Positions 46,701-55,933 of a DNA stretch of 64,000 nucleotides are shown here, in pieces. The notes beneath the pieces are model-generated. The model saw only the letters and a list, made by a program, of their open reading frames with translations, did no database searches and was not told the origin of the DNA. The translations under genes were made by a program, and so were the position numbers. Source of the DNA: Lentzea cavernae (GTDB taxonomy: Bacteria; Actinomycetota; Actinomycetes; Mycobacteriales; Pseudonocardiaceae); assembly GCF_014653695.1 (NCBI RefSeq), contig NZ_BNAR01000009.1, positions 62,001 through 126,000 on the forward strand, given 5' to 3'. Positions within the stretch are counted from its first letter, which is position 1; each line of letters starts with the position of its first letter.

Positions 46701-46940
46701 ATGTCCCTGAACGACCGTCTTCGTGGTGTCTTCGTGGACGCCCTCCAGCTCGACGACTCCGTGGACGTCGAGAACCTCAAGTACCGCGACATCGACGAGT
46801 GGGACTCGGTCGGCCACATGGCGCTCGTCGCCGCCATCGAGGACGAGTTCGACGTCCAGTTCGAGACCGAGCAGGTCATCGACATGAGCAGCTTCAAGGT
46901 CGCCGTCGACATGCTGAAGGGCCTCGGCGCGGGTGAGTGA
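46701..46940 (+). CDS. Acyl carrier protein
   Basis: A 79-residue acyl carrier protein. The 4'-phosphopantetheine site is Ser36 in EWDSVGHM (a DSxxxM variant of the usual DSLxxV/M). Four helices typical of ACP are predicted. The acidic residues around helix 2 fit partner binding. It lies between the LpxA-like and ketoreductase genes, overlapping the latter by 8 nt, so it is the dedicated carrier of this operon and not the housekeeping AcpP. Confidence 0.92.
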   Translation: MSLNDRLRGVFVDALQLDDSVDVENLKYRDIDEWDSVGHMALVAAIEDEFDVQFETEQVIDMSSFKVAVDMLKGLGAGE

Positions 46941-47667
46941 TCTCGCCGGCAAGGTAGCGGTCGTCACCGGCGGCACGCGCGGCATCGGCTTCGCCACCGC
47001 CGGGTTGCTGGCGCAGGCGGGCGCGACGGTGGTCATCACCGGCCGCGACCGCGAGACGGCCGAGAAGCGCGCCGCCGAGCTGGGCGAGCACGTCCACGGC
47101 GTGGCGCTCGACGTCGCCGACTCCGCCGCGATCAAGGACGTCTTCAAGGCGGTCGCGAAGGAGCACGGGCGCATCGACGTGCTCGTGGCCAGCGCGGGCG
47201 TGCTGGAGGGCGGCCTCATCGGCATGCTCACCGACGACCACGTGTCGAAGACGCTGACCACGAACGTCGCCGGCTCGATCAACTCCGTGCAGGCGGCGGC
47301 GCGGGCCATGATGCGCAAGCGCACCGGCTCGATCGTGCTGATCGGCTCGATCGTCGGCGAGCGCGGCAACGCGGGCCAGATGGTCTACGCGGCGTCCAAG
47401 GCGGCGCTGGTCGCGGCGGCGAAGTCCGCGGCGAAGGAGCTCGGCAGGCACGGGATCAGGGTCAACGCGGTCGCGCCCGGCGTGATCGCGACCGACCTGA
47501 TCTCGGAGCAGTCCGACGAGGTGCTGGAGCGGATCAAGGGCGACACCGCCCTCGGCCGGCTCGGCACTGCGGAAGAGGTGGCCAAGGTGATCCGGTTCCT
47601 GGTCAGTGACGACGCGTCGTTCGTCACGGGTCAGGTGCTCGGGATCGACGGAGGTTTGGTGCTGTGA
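46933..47667 (+). CDS. FabG-like 3-ketoacyl-ACP reductase (SDR)
   Basis: A 244-residue classical SDR. The cofactor motif is VVTGGTRGIG (TGxxxGIG), the catalytic Ser is in GSIVG and the Tyr/Lys pair in VYAASKAAL. The C-terminal FVTGQVLGIDGGLVL is typical of FabG. It probably reduces a 3-ketoacyl group on the adjacent ACP with NADPH. GTG at 46933 overlaps the ACP gene and its stop overlaps the ligase gene (GTGA). The hydroxyacyl product would suit the LpxA-like transferase. Confidence 0.9.
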   Translation: MSDLAGKVAVVTGGTRGIGFATAGLLAQAGATVVITGRDRETAEKRAAELGEHVHGVALDVADSAAIKDVFKAVAKEHGRIDVLVASAGVLEGGLIGMLTDDHVSKTLTTNVAGSINSVQAAARAMMRKRTGSIVLIGSIVGERGNAGQMVYAASKAALVAAAKSAAKELGRHGIRVNAVAPGVIATDLISEQSDEVLERIKGDTALGRLGTAEEVAKVIRFLVSDDASFVTGQVLGIDGGLVL

Positions 47668-49037
47668 CGCTGCTGCACGCTCAGGCCCGCCTGCGTGACG
47701 CCGCGACCGGTGAGCTGCTCGGCGGTGCCGAGCTCGCCGGTCGCGTGTCCGAGGCGGCGAAGGAACTCGCCGATCTGCCGTCCGGGGTGCTGTTCCTCCG
47801 GGTCGGCCTGGACCTGACGAGCGTGCTGCGGTACCTGGGTGCGTTCGAGGCGGGCCGCGCCGTCGCGCTGCTCGACCCGGCGCAGGACCGCGAGGTGCTG
47901 GACGGGCTCGTGGCCCGCTTCCGCCCCGCGGCCGTCCTGGGCATCGAGGACGAGCCCGCTCCGGGCTACACGCGGGACTGGGTGCGCGAGGACGCGGACG
48001 GCGTCGCCCCGCACCCCGACCTGGCCGTGATGCTCCCGACCAGCGGTTCGACCGGCAACCCGAAGTTCGTGCGACTGTCCCGCTCGGCGATCCTCGCGAA
48101 CGCCGACGCGATCGCCGAGGTGCTCGGGATCACCTCCGACGAGGTCGCGCCGACCACCCTGCCGCTGCACTACAGCTACGGCATGTCCGTGCTCAACAGC
48201 CACCTGCGCCAGGGCGCGACGGTGCTGCTGGAGGGCTCCGGCGTGGTCGCCCGGCCGTTCTGGGACGCGGTCACGCAGTACGGCGTGACGTCGCTCGCCG
48301 GCGTGCCGTACCACTACGAGATGCTGCGCCGGCTGCGGTTCGACCCGGCCAAGTACCCGACGCTGCGCACGCTGACGCAGGCCGGCGGCAAGCTCCGCAG
48401 CGACCTGGTGAGCGAGTTCAACGACAAGATGCGCGCCGTCGGCGGGCAGATGTTCGTGATGTACGGCCAGACCGAGGCCGCGCCCCGGATGGCCACCGTG
48501 CCGTCGGACAGGCTCGCCGAGAAGGTCGGTTCCGCCGGACCCGCGCTGCCGGGCGGCACGTTCGCGATCCGCGACGAGGCCGGGAACGAAATCGCCGAGG
48601 CCGGTGTTGCCGGTGAGGTGGTGTACCGCGGGCCGAACGTGATGATGGGCTACGCCGAGTCCGAAGCCGAGCTCGCTCTCGGCGACGAGACCGGCGGCGT
48701 GCTCGTCACGGGTGACCTCGGGTACCTCGACTCCGACGGGTTCCTCTACATCACCGGCCGGCTCAAGCGGATCGGCAAGGTGTTCGGCAACCGGGTCAAC
48801 CTGGACGACCTGGAGCAGATCGTGAAGGGCTTCGGCGCGGCCGCCGCCGTGCCCGCGGGCGACAAGGTCGTCGTCTTCCTCGACAGGGCCGAGAAGGACA
48901 CCTGCAAGCAGGCCGCGAAGTTGCTGTCCGAGACGCTGCACCTGCACGTCACGGGCTTCGACGTGCGTCCGGCGGAGGGTTTCCCGCAGCTGCCCAGCGG
49001 CAAGATCGACTACCGGTCCTTGGAGGCACAGGTATGA
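47664..49037 (+). CDS. AMP-dependent acyl synthetase/ligase
   Basis: A 457-residue member of the ANL superfamily. The P-loop is MLPTSGSTGNPK, A5 is YGQTEA, A7 is TGDLGYLDSDGFLYITGR and the catalytic Lys is in LPSGKID near the C-terminus. It is short for an acyl-CoA synthetase (about 500-550). It probably activates an acid as acyl-AMP and loads it on the ACP of this operon. It overlaps the ketoreductase stop and the LuxE-like start by 4 nt each. Confidence 0.9.
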   Translation: MTLLHAQARLRDAATGELLGGAELAGRVSEAAKELADLPSGVLFLRVGLDLTSVLRYLGAFEAGRAVALLDPAQDREVLDGLVARFRPAAVLGIEDEPAPGYTRDWVREDADGVAPHPDLAVMLPTSGSTGNPKFVRLSRSAILANADAIAEVLGITSDEVAPTTLPLHYSYGMSVLNSHLRQGATVLLEGSGVVARPFWDAVTQYGVTSLAGVPYHYEMLRRLRFDPAKYPTLRTLTQAGGKLRSDLVSEFNDKMRAVGGQMFVMYGQTEAAPRMATVPSDRLAEKVGSAGPALPGGTFAIRDEAGNEIAEAGVAGEVVYRGPNVMMGYAESEAELALGDETGGVLVTGDLGYLDSDGFLYITGRLKRIGKVFGNRVNLDDLEQIVKGFGAAAAVPAGDKVVVFLDRAEKDTCKQAAKLLSETLHLHVTGFDVRPAEGFPQLPSGKIDYRSLEAQV

Positions 49038-50089
49038 GCGTCTTCGGACGCAGCCAGGCCGAGCGCGAGACCGCGCTGCTGGCGGAGCTGACCGAGCTGA
49101 CCGAGCACCACCGCGCGAACTCCGAGCAGTACGACCGCATCCTGTCGTCGCTCGGCATCCGCTCCGGTGAGGGGTTCGGATCGCTGAACGACCTGCCGTG
49201 GCTTCCCGTGCGCATGTTCAAGACGCACGAGCTGAAGTCCATCCCGGACTCCGAGGTCTTCAAGGTCCTCACCTCGTCCGGCACGACCGGCGGTGGCGCC
49301 TCGCGGATCTACCTCGACAAGGAAGCCGCCGGGGTGCAGACCAAGCAGCTCGGCGCGACGCTGCAGGAAGTGCTGGGCGGCAAGCGGCTGCCGATGCTCA
49401 TGGTCGACACCATCAGCATCATCAAGAACCGCCGCTCGTTCTCCGCCCGCGGCGCTGGCGTGCTGGGCATGGCCACGTTCGGCCGCGGTCACGTCTACGC
49501 GCTGGACGAGAACGACCAGCCCGACGTCGAGGCGGTCAAGGAGTTCCTCGCCAAGCACGGCGGCGAGCCGTTCCTGATCTTCGGCTTCACCTTCATGGTG
49601 TGGCAGTACCTCTACGAGGTCGCGCGTGAGCACAAGTTGGACCTGTCGAACGGCATCCTCATCCACTCCGGTGGCTGGAAGAAGCTCATCGACATCGCGG
49701 TCGACAACTCGGAGTTCCGCAAGCGCTTCGCCGAGGACACGGGTCTGACGCAGATCTACAACTACTACGGGATGATCGAGCAGATCGGCACGGTCTTCCT
49801 GGAGGGCCGCTCCGGCAACTCCCTGTACTGCCCGGACTTCGCGGACGTCATCATCCGCAACCCGGACACGTGGGAGGAGCAGCCGGTCGGCGAGCCCGGT
49901 GTCATCGAGGTCGTCTCGACGCTGCCGCGCAGCTACCCGGGCCACGTGCTGCTGACCGAGGACCTCGGTGTGGTGCACGGGATCGACGACGGCGACTGGC
50001 CGGGCAAGCGGTTCTCCGTGCTCGGCAGGCTCCCGCGCGCCGAGGCCCGCGGCTGTTCGGACACCTTCTCTGGAGCTGTTGCCTCATGA
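49034..50089 (+). CDS. LuxE-like acyl-protein synthetase
   Basis: A 351-residue LuxE-type protein of the ANL superfamily. TSSGTTGGGASRIYLD is the phosphate-binding loop, YNYYGMIEQIGTVF the A5-like motif, and LYCPDFADVIIRN a LuxE-family block. In luminous bacteria LuxE activates fatty acids and passes the acyl group to LuxC. ATG at 49034 overlaps the ligase stop (ATGA) and its own stop overlaps the LuxC-like start. Here luciferase genes are absent, so the pair serves another product. Confidence 0.9.
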   Translation: MSVFGRSQAERETALLAELTELTEHHRANSEQYDRILSSLGIRSGEGFGSLNDLPWLPVRMFKTHELKSIPDSEVFKVLTSSGTTGGGASRIYLDKEAAGVQTKQLGATLQEVLGGKRLPMLMVDTISIIKNRRSFSARGAGVLGMATFGRGHVYALDENDQPDVEAVKEFLAKHGGEPFLIFGFTFMVWQYLYEVAREHKLDLSNGILIHSGGWKKLIDIAVDNSEFRKRFAEDTGLTQIYNYYGMIEQIGTVFLEGRSGNSLYCPDFADVIIRNPDTWEEQPVGEPGVIEVVSTLPRSYPGHVLLTEDLGVVHGIDDGDWPGKRFSVLGRLPRAEARGCSDTFSGAVAS

Positions 50090-51312
50090 AGCGCCGTTTC
50101 CCGGCAGGACCCGACGTCTCCTCGGTCGACGAGCTCCTCGCGAGCATCTCCGGCGAGCCCACCGGCGGCCGGCTGAAGGTCGGCGACGAGCGGATCGTCG
50201 ACTTCCTGGTGAAGTTCGCGCGCAAGCTGCTCGCCCCGCAGATGGCCCGCCGCTACCCGGAACTGGCCTCGCTGGGCTTCTTCCTGCGCCGCGGTGAGAT
50301 CGGCAAGGTGCTCAAGCACCTGGAGACCCCGGCCGGTGTGCTGCGCTTCGGCCGCGGCCTCGTCTTCCACATCCCGCCCGCCAACGTGGACACGATCTTC
50401 GTGTACTCGTGGGCGCTGTCCGCTCTCGCCGGCAACAGCAACGTCGTGCGCATCTCGCCGCGTTCGGCCGGTGCGGCGGAGGCCGTCGTCGAGGCGCTGA
50501 ACGACGCGCTGCGCGACGCCCACCCGGCCGTCGCGCAGACCCAGGTCATGGTCACCTACGACCGCGACGACAAGGTCACCGCGGCGCTGTCCGCCGCGTG
50601 CGACCTGCGCGTGATCTGGGGCGGCGACCGAGCGGTCAACGAGGTGCGCAAGCTGCCGCTCGCGCCGCACTCGCGCGACGTGACGTTCCCCGACCGCGCC
50701 TCGTTCGCGCTGATCTCCGTCGACGGCTGGACCAAGGCCACGCCGGAGAAGAAGCGTGAAGTGGCGGTCGGCTTCTACAACGACTCGTACTGGTTCGACC
50801 AGGCCGCCTGCTCGTCGCCGCGCGCGCTGTTCTGGGTCGGTGACGAGGTCGCGGGCCAGCAGGCGCGCACCGAGTTCCGCGCCGAGCTGAGCGCGGTCCT
50901 CGAGGCCAAGCACCACGTCGTCGAGCCGGCGATGGCCGTGCAGAAGCGCGTCTCCGCCTACGGGGTCGCGGCGGACGGCCACGCGAAGTCCATCTCGTTC
51001 GACGGCAACGCCGTGGCGACGCTGGAGCTGACGGAGGCGGCGGACGTGCCGCGCGAGTGGCTGGGCGCGGGCACCTTCCCGTTCGCCACGCTGCCGACGC
51101 TGTCCGCGCTGGTGCCCATGGTGCAGCGCAAGGACCAGACGCTGTCGGTGTTCGGCTTCTCGCAGGAGGAGCTGGAGGCGCTTGCGCACGACCTCGCCGG
51201 GCGCGGCATCGACCGCATCGTGCCGTTCGGCAACGCGCTGACGTTCTCCGACCACTGGGACGGCTTCGACCTGCCCGCGGAGTTCACGCGCCTGGTGACC
51301 GTCCAAGCCTGA
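50086..51312 (+). CDS. LuxC-like acyl reductase (acyl-CoA/acyl-protein reductase)
   Basis: A 408-residue LuxC-type aldehyde-forming reductase of the aldehyde dehydrogenase superfamily. The nucleotide region is FHIPPANVDTIFVYSWALSA with the following AGNSNVVRIS, and the catalytic Cys242 lies in FDQAACSSPRALF. It would reduce the acyl group handed over by the LuxE-like protein to an aldehyde using NADPH. ATG at 50086 overlaps the LuxE-like stop (ATGA). It is the last gene of the operon and is followed by a strong terminator. Confidence 0.9.
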   Translation: MKRRFPAGPDVSSVDELLASISGEPTGGRLKVGDERIVDFLVKFARKLLAPQMARRYPELASLGFFLRRGEIGKVLKHLETPAGVLRFGRGLVFHIPPANVDTIFVYSWALSALAGNSNVVRISPRSAGAAEAVVEALNDALRDAHPAVAQTQVMVTYDRDDKVTAALSAACDLRVIWGGDRAVNEVRKLPLAPHSRDVTFPDRASFALISVDGWTKATPEKKREVAVGFYNDSYWFDQAACSSPRALFWVGDEVAGQQARTEFRAELSAVLEAKHHVVEPAMAVQKRVSAYGVAADGHAKSISFDGNAVATLELTEAADVPREWLGAGTFPFATLPTLSALVPMVQRKDQTLSVFGFSQEELEALAHDLAGRGIDRIVPFGNALTFSDHWDGFDLPAEFTRLVTVQA

Positions 51313-51327
51313 CAGTCCACGCACGAC

Positions 51328-51363
51328 GAAGAGCGGCCTGCACCCCGGTGCCGGCCGCTCTTC
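51328..51363. terminator. Terminator after the acyl operon
   Basis: GAAGAGCGGCC (51328-51338) pairs with GGCCGCTCTTC (51353-51363), and inside the loop GCACC-CC-GGTGC forms a second hairpin. It lies between convergent genes. Confidence 0.88.
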
Positions 51364-51378
51364 CGCGTTCTCCGGAGT

Positions 51379-52551
51379 TCAGTCCTCGCTCAGGTCGGCG
51401 ACGTGCTTCGCGATCTCCAGCGCACCCGTGGCGGCGGGCGACGGCGCGTTCAGGACGTGGATCTGGCGCGGCGCGGACTCGATCAGGAAGTCGTCGACCA
51501 GCGAGCCGTCCGGCAGCATCGCCTGGGCCCGCACACCCGCTTCGGCGCGCACCAGGTCGGCCTCGCCGACGGCGGGCACGAGCCGGGCGAGGCTGGCCGC
51601 GAAGCGCTTGCGGGACAACGACCTCAGCACTTCGTCGACACCGGTCCTCGCGAACCGCCTGGCCAGCTTCCAGGTACCGGGGAACCGGGCGACGCCGGCC
51701 ACGTCGGCGAGGGAGAAGTCCCGCCACCGGTAGCCCTCGCGGCGCAGCGCCAGCACCGCGTTGGGGCCCGCGTGCACGCTGCCGTCGATCATGCGCGTGA
51801 GGTGCACGCCGAGGAACGGCAGCGCGGGGTCCGGGACCGGGTAGATGAGGCCGCGCACCAGGTTCCTGCGGTCGGGGCGCAGCTCGTAGTACTCGCCGCG
51901 GAACGGCACGATCGTCGCGGCCGGCCGGAGTCCGGCCAGGCGGGCGACCCGGTCGCTGTGCAGGCCTGCGCAGTTGACCAGCGCGTCACCGCGGACCACG
52001 CCCTGCGGTGTCGCGACCTCGACCTTCTCGCCGCGGGTGCGGATGGCCAGTGCGGGCGACGCCAGGCGCAGGTCGTGGCCGTCGAGGTCGCGGACGAGCG
52101 ACGCGCAGACCGCCGGGTAGTCGACGATGCCGGTGCTCTCGACGCGCAGCGCGGCGACGCACGACACCTCGGGCTCGTGCTCGCGCGCCTCGGCGGCGGT
52201 GATCAGCTTGGCCGGGACGCCGTTCGCCTCCGCGCGCGACGCGAGCGCGTGCAGGCGGGGGACCTCCTCGGCGTCGGTGGCGACGACGAGCTTGCCGCAG
52301 ATGTCGACGGGAACGCCGTTCTCCTCGGCGTAGCGGGCCATGGACGCGTTGCCCGCCACCGACATGCGGGCCTTCAACGACCCCGGCTTGTAGTACAGAC
52401 CGGCGTGCAGCACGCCGCTGTTGTGGCCGGTCTGGTGCTCTGCCCAGCCGGTCTCCTTCTCGAGGACCGTGACCGCGTTGCCGCGCAGAGCGAGCTCACG
52501 GGCGACCGAGAGCCCTACGATCCCGCCACCGATGACGATCACCTGACGCAC
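51379..52551 (-). CDS. lhgO: L-2-hydroxyglutarate oxidase (LhgO)
   Basis: A 390-residue FAD-dependent oxidase that oxidises L-2-hydroxyglutarate to 2-oxoglutarate. The N-terminus VIVIGGGIVGLSVARELA is the FAD-binding GxGxxG, followed by GHNSGVLHAGLYYKPGSLKA, a hallmark of LhgO. The C-terminal NAPSPAATGALEIAKHVA is also typical. GTG at 52551 has CAGGAG 9 nt upstream. No functional link to its neighbours is evident; it separates the acyl operon from the glycan genes. Confidence 0.92.
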   Translation of the reverse strand: MRQVIVIGGGIVGLSVARELALRGNAVTVLEKETGWAEHQTGHNSGVLHAGLYYKPGSLKARMSVAGNASMARYAEENGVPVDICGKLVVATDAEEVPRLHALASRAEANGVPAKLITAAEAREHEPEVSCVAALRVESTGIVDYPAVCASLVRDLDGHDLRLASPALAIRTRGEKVEVATPQGVVRGDALVNCAGLHSDRVARLAGLRPAATIVPFRGEYYELRPDRRNLVRGLIYPVPDPALPFLGVHLTRMIDGSVHAGPNAVLALRREGYRWRDFSLADVAGVARFPGTWKLARRFARTGVDEVLRSLSRKRFAASLARLVPAVGEADLVRAEAGVRAQAMLPDGSLVDDFLIESAPRQIHVLNAPSPAATGALEIAKHVADLSED

Positions 52552-52611
52552 TCGGCACGCTCCTGTTCTCCGGCGGTCGCCTGAGAATAGCCAGCGTGAC
52601 GGCCCCGCAGA

Positions 52612-52656
52612 CGCGAATGCGCACGTGCCGACGAGTCCGGCACGTGCGCATTCGCG
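52612..52656 (-). terminator. 19-bp perfect hairpin terminator of the GT2 gene
   Basis: CGCGAATGCGCACGTGCCG (52612-52630) is perfectly complementary to 52638-52656, with a 7-nt loop. It lies 14 nt downstream of the GT2 stop. No U run follows. Confidence 0.88.
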
Positions 52657-52669
52657 GTGGGGCGCTGGA

Positions 52670-53416
52670 TCAGCGGCCGTGCGTCTTGCGGTGGAGCTTG
52701 CGGATCTTGAAGAGGCCGATGCCCATCGAGTAGGCGTCGTGGAACACGCGAATGGTGCTGCCCGCGCCGGTGTGGATGCGGCGCAGCTTCACCGGCACCT
52801 CGACGGGGTGGTTGCCCTCGAGCTCGGCGAGGTAGACCAGCTCCGTCGTGAGCAGGAAGCCCGGCGCCGTGAGCTTGCCGACGACACCGCGAGCCCACGT
52901 GCCGTCGAGCACGAACGTGCCCTGCGGGTCGCGGGTCTTCATGCCGAGGATCAGCCAGCGCAGGACCAGGAAGCCGGTGCTCAGCACCGCGCGCAGCAGC
53001 GTGCGGTCCATGTCCGACTTCGGGTGCGCCTTCGAGCCGATGATGACCTTGTGCTTGTTCAGGCCGATCTTCTGCGCCTCGTCCAGGTCGTCGAACCCGA
53101 ACGGCAGGTCGTCCGCGCTGAGCACGACCGACGAGCCACGAGAAGAGCCGATGCCCTTCTTCAGCGCGTGGCCGAGACCCTTCTCCGAGGTCAGCACGCG
53201 CAGCTCGACGCCCTCGAACTGCCACTCGCGCTGGAGCTTGGCGAGCAGTTCGGGCGAGTCGTCGGTTGACCCGTTCTCCACCACGAGGATTTCGGAGTGG
53301 GTCCCATGGAGACGGTCACCCAGCTCCTTGAGCGTGGCCTCGATCGCGTCCGAGCTGTTGTACGCGGGAATGACGTAGCTGAGCGCGAGCTGATCGGTGG
53401 GCTCTGGTGTTCCCAC
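52670..53416 (-). CDS. Family 2 glycosyltransferase (DPM1-like)
   Basis: A 248-residue GT-A fold transferase. YVIPAYNSSDAIEATL and ILVVENGSTDDSPELL are the nucleotide-sugar motifs; the metal site reads VVLSADDLPFGFDD (ADD rather than DxD). DPQGTFVLDG replaces the DPxxGF block of dolichol-phosphate mannose synthases, so it may use polyprenyl phosphate as acceptor (inference). GTG at 53416 has GGAGAAAA upstream. It is divergent from the YfhO-like gene, which could use its polyprenyl-linked product. Confidence 0.87.
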   Translation of the reverse strand: MGTPEPTDQLALSYVIPAYNSSDAIEATLKELGDRLHGTHSEILVVENGSTDDSPELLAKLQREWQFEGVELRVLTSEKGLGHALKKGIGSSRGSSVVLSADDLPFGFDDLDEAQKIGLNKHKVIIGSKAHPKSDMDRTLLRAVLSTGFLVLRWLILGMKTRDPQGTFVLDGTWARGVVGKLTAPGFLLTTELVYLAELEGNHPVEVPVKLRRIHTGAGSTIRVFHDAYSMGIGLFKIRKLHRKTHGR

Positions 53417-53547
53417 GTTTTCTCCCTGGCAGACTGTGTCCGGGCGGTCTGACACGACCGTAACGGCGAGCAACTTTAACGTGACCCCGGAATGCTCATC
53501 GGCCCGGGCATGCCCGAAGCGGTGTGGCAGCTGAAAGGATCTTGATT

Positions 53548-55797
53548 GTGACTCTCACGGAACCCAGAGCCGCTGATCGATCTGGGTCGGCGGATCCGGG
53601 AGACGGCGTGCAGGCGGAGCTGCGGAGTCGCTGGTCAGGCATTTTCACGATCGCGGGGATTGTCGCATTCGTCGCGGTCGTCGCCCAGCTGCCGCTGATT
53701 CGCAACCGGATCTTCTACTACTGGGACGACTCGGCCGCGGCGTTCCTCCCGCACTGGTTCCGCATCGGTGAGCTGCTGCGCCAGGGCGACTGGCCCACGC
53801 TGGTCCCCGAGAGCTGGATGGGCGGCAACTACGCCAGCGAGGCCATGCTCGGCCTGTGGAACCCGGTGTCGCTGGGCAACTACGTGGTCGTCTCGCTGCT
53901 GCCGGACGTGGCCGTCGCCGCGACGTTCGTCAAGACCGAGTTCCTCGTGCTGCTCGCCGTCGGTGTGTACCTGCTGGCCAGGGAGTACGGCGCCAACCGG
54001 GGCGCCGCCGCCGTCGTCGCGACCGCCCTGCCGTTCTCCGGCTACACCCTCTTCTTCGACGCCTCCGCGTGGGTCGCCGGCCTGATGGCGTTCGCCTGGC
54101 TGCCGTGGGTCTGGTGGGCCGCCCGCCGCTTCGCCACCGGCAAGTCGAACCCGATCTGGCTGCTCGTCTTCGGTTACCTCGCCATGACCGTCGGCAACCC
54201 CTACGGCGCGCTCGGCGTCGTCTTCATCCTGCTCGGCGTCGCGCTCGAGCTCGCCGTCCGCAAGAACTGGCGCAAGCTCGGCCACCTGGTCGTCACCGGC
54301 GGTCTCGTCGGCGCCTCGTCGCTGGTCGTGTTCTTCCCGCTGCTCGGCAGCGCCGCCGTCACCTGGCGCACCGACAACTCGATCCGCAACGACGGCTTCC
54401 TGGTGCCGAACCTCGCCGACCTGCTCGGCATGAGCGCACCGACGTTCCAGGCGCAGTTCAACACCTGGACCGGCAGCTGGATCAGCTTCCCGATCACCTA
54501 CCTGGCGTGGTTCGTGGTGCCGCTGGTGCCGTGGCTCGCCTGGTCGGTGCTGCGCGACCGCTGGCGCGACTACCTCGGCCTGTACGTGTTCGCGGGCATC
54601 TACCTGCTGCTGCTCATCGGCCCGTCGAACCTGTGGCTGTTCCGCTGGCCCGCGCGCCTGCTCGAGTACGTCTACCTGCCGCTGTCGGTGGTCGTCGCGC
54701 TGCTGCTGACCAAGGGCTTCCAGACGTCGAAGTGGCGTGCCCGGCTGACCCTGACCCTGGTCCTCGTCGGTCTCGGCTTCTACCTGTCCGTGGCGTCGAC
54801 GCCCATGGCGTGGCGCTGGCACGGGCTGGCGACGGTCGTGGTGCTCGTGCTGCTCGGCGCCGTCCTGTACGCGGCCCGGTCCCGGCCCAAGTTCGTCGCG
54901 CTGGCACTGATCCTGGGCACGGCCGCCACACTGGGGCTGCAGGTCTCGCACTACCGGGGCAACCTCAACGTCAACCCGTGGAACTTCCCGCACAACGTTG
55001 CGGAGATGAAGAAGAACTTCGACGACCGCTACCAGGGCAACACCCTGCTCGTGGCGGACCTCGGGGCGCTCGAGAAGAACGCCGGCGGCGTCTCGCCCGA
55101 GACCTCGTGGCGGCACGCGCTGTTCGGCTCGCAGTGGGAGATCGCGGGTGTCGACGCGCTCAACTCCTACACCGGGCTCGGGTACTCCGCGTTCTCCGAG
55201 ACGTTCTGCATGAACTACTTCGGCGGCACCTGTCCCGCCGCGTACAACGCCCTGTGGAAGAACGCCGGGTCGTTCTCCACGCCGCTGGCCGACGCCGTCC
55301 GGCTGCAGACCGTCGTGGTCGCGAACGGGTACGTCGAGGAGAACGGGCCCGAGCGCGTCCCCGCCGGGTGGTCGCTGCAGGAGCGCAACTCCGTGGTGAC
55401 GGTGCTCAAGCGCGACGCGCCGCTGCCGTTCGCCGGGTCCCGCCTGTCGTACGCGTCGCCCGGCGTGCAGGTGTCCTCCGCGGCCTCCACCGGGTTCGAG
55501 GGCGAGCGGGTCTCCTACCGCGGGTCCGGCAAGGTCCTGTTCGCCGCGCTCGCGTGGCCGGGGTGGACGGCCACTGTGGACGGCAAGGACGTCAAGGTGG
55601 AGCAGGGTCCCGCGGGCTTGATCCAGCTCGACCTGCCGGCCTCGTCCGGTGAGTCCACTGTGGATCTCAAGTTCTCGCCGCCCGGGCTCGGGTTCGGGTG
55701 GAAGTTGTTGATCGGCGCACTGGCTCTGGGTCTGCTGCACGCCCTGTTCCTGGCCGTCGTCGACCGGCGGCGTTCGCGGGTGGCTGTCTCGGACTGA
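53548..55797 (+). CDS. YfhO-like polytopic membrane protein (GT-C type)
   Basis: A 749-residue membrane protein with about 12-13 helices in residues 35-470, an extracellular C-terminal domain (about 470-710) and a last helix (LLIGALALGLLHALFLAVV). An early YYWDDSAAAFLPHW resembles the catalytic acidic loop of GT-C transferases and YfhO proteins, which glycosylate wall or lipid polymers with polyprenyl-linked sugars. GTG at 53548 has AAAGGA upstream; GTG at 53524 is possible. With the divergent GT2 it could form a glycan-modification pair like GtrB plus GtrC-type enzymes (inference). Confidence 0.83.
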   Translation: MTLTEPRAADRSGSADPGDGVQAELRSRWSGIFTIAGIVAFVAVVAQLPLIRNRIFYYWDDSAAAFLPHWFRIGELLRQGDWPTLVPESWMGGNYASEAMLGLWNPVSLGNYVVVSLLPDVAVAATFVKTEFLVLLAVGVYLLAREYGANRGAAAVVATALPFSGYTLFFDASAWVAGLMAFAWLPWVWWAARRFATGKSNPIWLLVFGYLAMTVGNPYGALGVVFILLGVALELAVRKNWRKLGHLVVTGGLVGASSLVVFFPLLGSAAVTWRTDNSIRNDGFLVPNLADLLGMSAPTFQAQFNTWTGSWISFPITYLAWFVVPLVPWLAWSVLRDRWRDYLGLYVFAGIYLLLLIGPSNLWLFRWPARLLEYVYLPLSVVVALLLTKGFQTSKWRARLTLTLVLVGLGFYLSVASTPMAWRWHGLATVVVLVLLGAVLYAARSRPKFVALALILGTAATLGLQVSHYRGNLNVNPWNFPHNVAEMKKNFDDRYQGNTLLVADLGALEKNAGGVSPETSWRHALFGSQWEIAGVDALNSYTGLGYSAFSETFCMNYFGGTCPAAYNALWKNAGSFSTPLADAVRLQTVVVANGYVEENGPERVPAGWSLQERNSVVTVLKRDAPLPFAGSRLSYASPGVQVSSAASTGFEGERVSYRGSGKVLFAALAWPGWTATVDGKDVKVEQGPAGLIQLDLPASSGESTVDLKFSPPGLGFGWKLLIGALALGLLHALFLAVVDRRRSRVAVSD

Positions 55798-55809
55798 TCC
55801 TCTTCTGCG

Positions 55810-55850
55810 AACACCGCGGGCCGGTCACCTGACCGGCCCGCGGTGTTTTT
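55810..55850 (+). terminator. Strong intrinsic terminator after the YfhO-like gene
   Basis: AACACCGCGGGCCGGTCA (55810-55827) is perfectly complementary to 55830-55847, an 18-bp stem with a 2-nt loop, and ends in a run of five T (55846-55850). Confidence 0.95.
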
Positions 55851-55933
55851 CGTCCGTCCACCTGGAAAACCGCTGATCAAGTAACGTGGACCAGGAGCAA
55901 GACGATCAAGACGGTGCGGGGACGGAGTAGGGC

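Noticed and set aside
49034..51312. Bioluminescence (lux) operon
   Set aside because: LuxE- and LuxC-like genes are present but luxA and luxB are absent; the LLM protein at 62407 is an F420-type oxidoreductase, not a luciferase.
53635..55740. 701-codon minus-strand frame opposite the YfhO-like gene
   Set aside because: Antisense shadow; the plus strand encodes clear membrane helices and has a start and terminator.
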